The notes under the pieces: model-generated
Database searches by the model: none
Seen by the model: only the letters and a program-made list of their open reading frames with translations
What the model was told of the DNA's origin: nothing
Made by a program: the position numbers and the translations under genes
Shown: in pieces, positions 24,321 through 28,519 of the stretch
Numbering within the stretch: the first letter of the stretch is position 1
Layout: each line of letters opens with the position of its first letter
Origin: Collinsella aerofaciens
GTDB taxonomy: Bacteria > Actinomycetota > Coriobacteriia > Coriobacteriales > Coriobacteriaceae
Length of the DNA stretch: 28,519 nt
Direction: 5' to 3'
Assembly: GCF_019131995.1 (NCBI RefSeq)
Contig: NZ_JAHONA010000030.1
Coordinates: forward strand, 1 to 28,519

Positions 24321-25019
24321 GCGGAGCTTGCTGGTCTCGAAGTACTCGGGGAACTGGTCCAGAACCTCGGTCTGGTTGCGGAACATCATATGCAGGTGCT
24401 TGCTGACCAAAAAGCTCGCTTCGATGGGGTCGCGACCGGCGATAGCGCGGCGAATCTGCTTGTGCTCGTTCACGATGTCCTGATTGTCGAGAACCTGCGT
24501 GGCAGCGCGCAGCCAGCGGAAGCGCTCCAGGTCGGCATTGGTCTCTTCGAGCCACGACCACACGGTGCTGCGACATGCGATACTAAAAATCATGTGATGC
24601 ATGAGGTTATCGCTCAAAAAGAAGCCGATGCGATCCTCGTCGGCCATGGCCTTTTCCTGCAGCGCGATGGCGCGATCGAGCTGCTCGATGCCTGCTGAGG
24701 TGGCGCGCGCACAGCACTCCACGATCACCTGCTTTTCCAGATGCTCGCGGATGTAACAGGCACTCTCGGCAAGGGTGAGGTTGATGGGTGAGACGTAGGT
24801 GCCACTCTGGGGCACGGTGCGCACCAGGCCTTCCTGCGCCAAGCGAACCAAAGCTTCGCGCACGGGCGTGCGACCCATATCCAGGTCATCGCAAAGTTGC
24901 TTGACGCCCAGCTTTTCGCCCGGCTTGTAGTCCAGGTAGACGATTTTGCGTCGAATGGTGTGGTAGGACTGGTCCTGTAGGCTCGTTTCCTGCTCGCCGA
25001 CGTGCATCGATTCTTCCAT
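24318..25019 (-). CDS. GntR-family regulator, FadR/FCD subfamily
   Basis: The protein has a GntR winged helix at about 15-80, with the typical P-G-E-K-L-G-V-K-Q-L-C-D-D-L and G-R-T-P-V-R-E-A-L blocks, then an all-helical FCD effector domain. FCD proteins bind carboxylic acids, often through a metal held by His/Asp residues; D and H residues in L-S-D-N-L-M-H-H and N-E-H-K fit. The start at 25019 (233 residues) has GCGAGGCGCT upstream; the ATG at 25049 would add 10 residues but has no ribosome site. The stop falls in repeat copy D. It is divergent from the YeiH-type gene, which is its most likely target. Confidence 0.88.
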   Translation of the reverse strand: MEESMHVGEQETSLQDQSYHTIRRKIVYLDYKPGEKLGVKQLCDDLDMGRTPVREALVRLAQEGLVRTVPQSGTYVSPINLTLAESACYIREHLEKQVIVECCARATSAGIEQLDRAIALQEKAMADEDRIGFFLSDNLMHHMIFSIACRSTVWSWLEETNADLERFRWLRAATQVLDNQDIVNEHKQIRRAIAGRDPIEASFLVSKHLHMMFRNQTEVLDQFPEYFETSKLR

Positions 25020-25212
25020 AGCGCCTCGCAACTGTTCTATCAAACTCATATGTCAGTTGTTAATTATGCCGCGAATCAGCTCTCCGCGGTGGGTAATTCG
25101 GCTGTTGCCTGAGAACTATTGCGGCATCTTAGTCTGTGTTTGCGCAAGGCTGCGCTCAATGTTGCCGTATCATAAGCCGTCGCAAACGTGAAATAGAAAG
25201 AAGGAATCCCAT

Positions 25213-26247
25213 ATGCAACTGGCAAATATCGTACGCGAGCGCTGGAAAGGCGTCTTGTTCTGCTTGATCATCGCTATCCCCGCGACGTTGCTCGGCAAAC
25301 AGATTGAGGTGGTCGGCGGGCCGGTATTTGCCATCCTTTTTGGCATGGTCCTGGCGCTCGTCTTTCCCAAGAATCGTCGCGAACCGCTCGCCGCCGGCGT
25401 TACCTATACGTCCAAAAAAGTTTTGCAGTATGCGGTTATCCTGCTTGGCTTTGGCATGAACCTCTCCCAGATTCTGTCCAAGGGCGCCCAGTCGCTGCCG
25501 ATTATCGTGGCGACAATCTCGACCTCGCTTGTCATCGCCTTTGTGCTCTGCCGCGTCATGAACGTGCCGGGCAAGATCGCGACGCTTGTGGGTGTGGGTT
25601 CGTCGATTTGCGGCGGTTCTGCCATCGCCGCGACCGCACCCGTCATCGATGCCGACGATCGCGAGATTGCTCAGGCCATTTCGGTCATCTTCCTGTTTAA
25701 CGTTATCGCGGCGCTCGTGTTTCCGACGCTCGGCGGCATGCTCGGGCTGACCAACGAGGGCTTTGGCCTGTTTGCCGGCACCGCCATCAACGACACCTCG
25801 TCCGTAACGGCTGCGGCGAGTGCCTGGGACAGCATGCATCCCGGCGCCAATGTGCTCGAGAGCGCCACGGTGGTCAAGCTCACCAGGACGCTGGCCATTA
25901 TCCCCATCACGTTGGTCCTCGCATGCTGGCAGATGCATCTGGCGCGCAAAGCCGGCGGCGACGCCAAAAGCACGTTCTCCCTTAAACGCGCGTTTCCCAT
26001 GTTTGTGCTGTTCTTTGTGCTGGCGAGCGTGATCACTACGGTGCTTCAGCTTCCTGCATCCATTACGGCGCCCATCAAGGAGCTGTCGAAGTTCTTTATT
26101 GTGATGGCCATGGCGGCTATTGGTTTTAATACCGATATCGTCGAGCTGGTCAAAAAGGGCGGCAAGCCCATCGCGCTGGGCTTTTGCTGCTGGATTGGCA
26201 TTGCGTGCATGAGTTTGGGAATGCAACACGTACTGGGAATCTGGTAG
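25213..26247 (+). CDS. YeiH-family (UPF0324) putative membrane exporter
   Basis: The 344-residue protein is largely hydrophobic with about ten predicted membrane helices. Family signature blocks are present: K-K-V-L-Q-Y-A-V-I-L-L-G-F-G-M, G-S-S-I-C-G-G-S-A-I-A-A and G-T-A-I-N-D-T-S-S-V. YeiH proteins are annotated as putative sulfate exporters, mainly from links to taurine or cysteate degradation in some bacteria; the substrate here is not established. AAGGAATCCC precedes the start. The divergent FCD regulator suggests an organic acid or sulfonate inducer. An opposing long frame is a shadow. Confidence 0.88.
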   Translation: MQLANIVRERWKGVLFCLIIAIPATLLGKQIEVVGGPVFAILFGMVLALVFPKNRREPLAAGVTYTSKKVLQYAVILLGFGMNLSQILSKGAQSLPIIVATISTSLVIAFVLCRVMNVPGKIATLVGVGSSICGGSAIAATAPVIDADDREIAQAISVIFLFNVIAALVFPTLGGMLGLTNEGFGLFAGTAINDTSSVTAAASAWDSMHPGANVLESATVVKLTRTLAIIPITLVLACWQMHLARKAGGDAKSTFSLKRAFPMFVLFFVLASVITTVLQLPASITAPIKELSKFFIVMAMAAIGFNTDIVELVKKGGKPIALGFCCWIGIACMSLGMQHVLGIW

Positions 26248-26277
26248 AGAAGTAGCTTGTTTGCGTGCTGCGTGCTG

Positions 26278-26387
26278 GTGAGCGCATGCTCACGGTGGAG
26301 CGATAGGAGCTCTTGCGGGTATGGCTTGTCCGCAGGTTGATAGGTCCCGAAGAGCTCTTATCGCCCTGCCAGGATGGCGATGCGGGG
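26278..26387. other. Cluster of three hairpins upstream of regulator
   Basis: GTGAGC-GCAT-GCTCAC (26278-26293) is followed by a 14-bp stem with one mismatch (CGATAGGAGCTCTT 26301-26314 with AAGAGCTCTTATCG 26350-26363). Its loop contains a GCGG/CCGC stem. Then GCCCTGC pairs with GCGGGGC (about 26363-26387). There are no T-runs, so it is not a clear terminator. It could be a structured RNA or a degraded palindromic repeat. The 266-bp gap 26248-26513 holds no gene. Confidence 0.45.
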
Positions 26388-26463
26388 CAACACCTATACT
26401 CGCAGGACGGCGCTTTCTGCCCTATAGTGTTTGGTGAGCAATATCGTTCAATTTTGAAACACT

Positions 26464-26477
26464 CGGTCGTGCGACCG
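26464..26477. promoter_or_regulatory. Palindrome before degenerate activator gene
   Basis: CGGTCG-TG-CGACCG is a perfect 14-bp palindrome 36 bp upstream of the start at 26514. A possible -10 box TATAGT lies upstream (about 26424-26429). It may be an autoregulatory operator. Confidence 0.4.
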
Positions 26478-26513
26478 TCGGCGGTTGCATGTCGCCGCGG
26501 ACAGGGGCAAATC

Positions 26514-27731
26514 ATGGATAGCGATGCCAAGCTGAACATCTTGACCGAGGCCCTGGCTGCTGCCGGGGCCTCGGCATTGGCGATCGATGCGCGTGGGGAC
26601 GTCGCGATCTCGACCATGAATGACGCGGCGCTCGAGCGGGATGTGGCGGCTTTTGTCGCTGAGCGCCTCGACCGTATAGGAGACGGCGCGCGTCTGGTTA
26701 TGGGGCGTGCGGGTACGCGCCTGAGCCTGACCGTTCGCCCCACCGACAAAGAGGGCGGGGGCCTTTGGGTCGTCGTGGTCCGCGAGGTGCGCGGCGCCGC
26801 GGCGCATGCGGGCATCGAGTGGCTCAACGCCGACGAGGTTGAGGCCCGCTACGAATCGAGCGCGTACGGCATCGTTGAGGGGGCGGCCTCGGTGGCTGCG
26901 CCGGTTGCCGAGAGCTATGCGCGCGGCGTGCCCCTTATGTTCGAGGGCGAGCTGGGAGCGGGTCAGGTCGAGATCGCCAAGCGCCTCTATCTGGACGGTC
27001 CTTTTGCCGATCAGCCCTTTGTTTCCCTTGCGCTTGATGAACTCACCGAGCGCGGTTGGCGCCATGTGCTCAAAAGCGCCGAATCGCCGTTGTTCCAAAT
27101 GGGGCTGACCCTTTGCATTGAGGGCTGGAACGCGGTTGGCCCCCAGCGCCTCCGCGAGCTGGTCTCCACGATGACCGACACCGCGTTGGCGACGCGCTGC
27201 CATGTGGTGCTGACGGCGAATGACATGCCGGGCGGCGGCGAAAGTGATCAAGCCGCCTTTGTGACCGAGCGCTTCGCCTGTGCGGTGAGCGTCGCGCCGG
27301 CAATCGCCGAGCAGGGAGCCGCGTCGACGAAGGTCGCGCGCTATTTGGAATATCTCGCTGATGCATTTGGGACGGCAGCGCCCACGCTGTCTGCCGCGGC
27401 GACGAAGACGCTCGATGCTTACCGCTGGCCGCGCAACTATCTGCAGCTCCGCGAGGTCTCGGAACGACTGTATATATTGGTGGGGACGGGCACGGTGGAC
27501 CGCGCTGTGGCGGAGGAAGTGCTCGCCCAAGAGGACGTGATTAAGACCGCAACCTTTGGCGCCCCGACGCTTGAAAGTGACCTGTATATCCTGCGACCGC
27601 TGGCCGATACCGAGCGAGATATCGCGCATCTGGTTGTAGACCATCTCCACGGCAACCGAACCCGTGCGGCGGAGGTGCTGGGCATAAGCCGTACAACGCT
27701 GTGGCGCTTGCTGAAGGACGATGACCGTTGA
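26514..27731 (+). CDS. Fis-type HTH regulator with degenerate sigma-54 AAA domain
   Basis: With the start at 26514 (AGGGGCAAATC upstream) the protein has 405 residues; an earlier in-frame ATG at 26313 runs through the hairpin cluster. A poorly conserved N-terminal sensor region (about 1-120) is followed by a segment with the layout of the NtrC/PrpR central domain. The Walker A equivalent is G-E-L-G-A-G-Q-V-E (145-153), with Gln for the essential Lys. The Walker B equivalent reads L-C-I-E-G instead of LFLDE, and the GAFTGA loop is missing. The C-terminus is an intact Fis-like HTH (about 370-403, N-R-T-R-A-A-E-V-L-G-I-S-R-T-T-L-W-R). It is probably a DNA-binding regulator that no longer drives sigma-54. 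Confidence 0.75.
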   Translation: MDSDAKLNILTEALAAAGASALAIDARGDVAISTMNDAALERDVAAFVAERLDRIGDGARLVMGRAGTRLSLTVRPTDKEGGGLWVVVVREVRGAAAHAGIEWLNADEVEARYESSAYGIVEGAASVAAPVAESYARGVPLMFEGELGAGQVEIAKRLYLDGPFADQPFVSLALDELTERGWRHVLKSAESPLFQMGLTLCIEGWNAVGPQRLRELVSTMTDTALATRCHVVLTANDMPGGGESDQAAFVTERFACAVSVAPAIAEQGAASTKVARYLEYLADAFGTAAPTLSAAATKTLDAYRWPRNYLQLREVSERLYILVGTGTVDRAVAEEVLAQEDVIKTATFGAPTLESDLYILRPLADTERDIAHLVVDHLHGNRTRAAEVLGISRTTLWRLLKDDDR

Positions 27732-27742
27732 GCGAGGCGCCC

Positions 27743-27771
27743 GTGACCGCGCGCGACGCGTGTGCTACAGT
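27743..27771 (+). promoter_or_regulatory. Candidate promoter of membrane protein gene
   Basis: GTGACC (27743-27748) and TACAGT (27766-27771) are separated by 17 bp, 44 bp before the ATG at 27816. The match is 4 of 6 at -35 and 5 of 6 at -10. Confidence 0.45.
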
Positions 27772-27815
27772 CCAAAGCGTTATTGTTTCGATTTGGTTAC
27801 GGCGTGCGAGGGCAT

Positions 27816-28391
27816 ATGGCTGAGACTTCAAAACCGAGCCGCAGAAGGCGGAGTGCCGCGCCGGTCAACCGACGCACGACATCGGTGACGTGGGGCAAAC
27901 ACGCCTCGGGGTTTGATGGCTCGTTCAAGCGCACTAAATACGGCTATCCTTCGGCAAGCGCCCGCTTGGCAATGCAGGCAGAGTCCTCGCTGTGGGGCCG
28001 CAAACGCGTGGTGGGCTCAAAGCTCAAGCACGACGGAACGCTCGGCTACATCAGCCGCGGGGCGGCTCGCCGCAGCGGGCTCAATCCCGCCGGCTGGCAT
28101 CGCTACGTGCCGATCGTGGCCGCCGTTGCAGTGATCGTCATCGCACTCGCTGCGCTTGGCTATGCCGGCGGTGGCGCCAACTTGGACGCAGTGTTTAAAT
28201 CGCCCGAGCTCGCGCATGCAGGTACAGAAGTTGTCGAGGGCGCTCAGACCCAGACGGGCGTCGCGCCCCAGCGTGGTATCGTTGCGGCGGCCTCCACCAT
28301 CGCCGATGCGCAAAAGGACGAAGACAAGCAAGGCGACGACGCCGAAACGGCCCAGGCAAATGAAACGGCAACAACTCCATCGGCGGGATAA
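27816..28391 (+). CDS. Basic single-pass membrane protein, unknown function
   Basis: The 191-residue protein is not one I recognise. Residues 1-95 are highly basic (RRRRS near the start, many Lys/Arg) with W-G-K-H-A-S-G-F-D-G-S-F and K-R-T-K-Y-G-Y-P blocks that could be short conserved motifs. One hydrophobic helix lies at about 98-118. The remaining ~70 residues are acidic and Ala/Thr-rich and look disordered, so the basic part is probably cytoplasmic and the acidic tail outside. The start at 27816 has GAGGGC upstream; an earlier in-frame start at 27762 overlaps the promoter. It is a separate unit, 84 bp after the regulator. Confidence 0.7.
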   Translation: MAETSKPSRRRRSAAPVNRRTTSVTWGKHASGFDGSFKRTKYGYPSASARLAMQAESSLWGRKRVVGSKLKHDGTLGYISRGAARRSGLNPAGWHRYVPIVAAVAVIVIALAALGYAGGGANLDAVFKSPELAHAGTEVVEGAQTQTGVAPQRGIVAAASTIADAQKDEDKQGDDAETAQANETATTPSAG

Positions 28392-28435
28392 GTTGCGAGT
28401 GGGGCAGCTAATTTGGGACGGGGCCTTTCAGCGGG

Positions 28436-28459
28436 TCCGCCGTTCGGTAGAACGGCGGA
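28436..28459. terminator. TCCGCCGTTC hairpin after last gene
   Basis: TCCGCCGTTC (28436-28445) and GAACGGCGGA (28450-28459) are perfect arms around GGTA, 44 bp past the stop. One arm plus flank (GTTCCGCCGTTCTA as reverse complement) also occurs as a lone half-site at 24208-24221 after glmS, so it may be a dispersed element used as a terminator. Confidence 0.6.
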
Positions 28460-28480
28460 ACTAATTCAAGACTTTAGTCT

Positions 28481-28504
28481 GCTGGCCGCGCAGCGGCCAG
28501 CTTT
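28481..28504 (+). terminator. Hairpin at right window edge
   Basis: GCTGGCCGC and GCGGCCAGC pair around GCA and are followed by TTT. It may be a second terminator for the preceding gene. The remaining bases to 28519 show no gene. Confidence 0.55.
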
Positions 28505-28519
28505 AAACCACCCGCTACG

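Overview
The window looks like chromosome of a high-GC, Gram-positive-type bacterium, most probably a gut actinobacterium of the class Coriobacteriia (Collinsella or a close relative). This rests on the GC-rich codon use, the tilS-hpt-ftsH block, a second EF-G-like factor, a Tat-type lipoprotein in an amino-acid ABC operon, and a dispersed hairpin repeat with a GGGACAG core that I associate from memory with Collinsella. The genus is inference. There are 23 protein genes and no recognisable tRNA, rRNA, CRISPR array or transposase. Layout, left: the window opens with structured DNA and a strong terminator (1-100). Next come a tail-anchored membrane protein (168-635, -), a small heat-shock protein (913-1344, +) and a YycJ/WalJ-like metallo-hydrolase (1426-2235, -). 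The housekeeping block tilS-hpt-ftsH (2284-6649, +) links tRNA-Ile modification, purine salvage and membrane proteolysis. A PLP aminotransferase (6839-8029) and a PHP phosphoesterase (8189-9010) follow, facing an RlmD-type 23S rRNA methyltransferase (9091-10539, -). Middle: a 338-bp divergent gap holds a 35-bp perfect inverted repeat with a nested hairpin. After it comes a translationally coupled polar amino-acid ABC operon (10878-13148: lipoprotein, permease, ATPase), an EF-G-like translational GTPase with altered G motifs (13459-15534), and a secreted EndA/Spd-like nuclease (15664-16647, -). Accessory segment: between two same-orientation copies of the GGGACAG repeat (16807-18938) lies an AlbA_2/HATPase/winged-helix regulator gene. 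Its promoter region is packed with nine copies of TCTCTCTAAA, a probable self-operator array and the most striking feature here. Right: an orphan larE (-), a HAD phosphatase (+), a LacI-family repressor (-), glmS (+), a GntR/FCD regulator (-) divergent from a YeiH-type membrane protein (+), a regulator resembling a sigma-54 activator that has lost its ATPase and GAFTGA motifs, and a basic single-pass membrane protein. Most convergent gene pairs are separated by bidirectional hairpin terminators. Several starts are preceded by a TACAAT-type -10 box.
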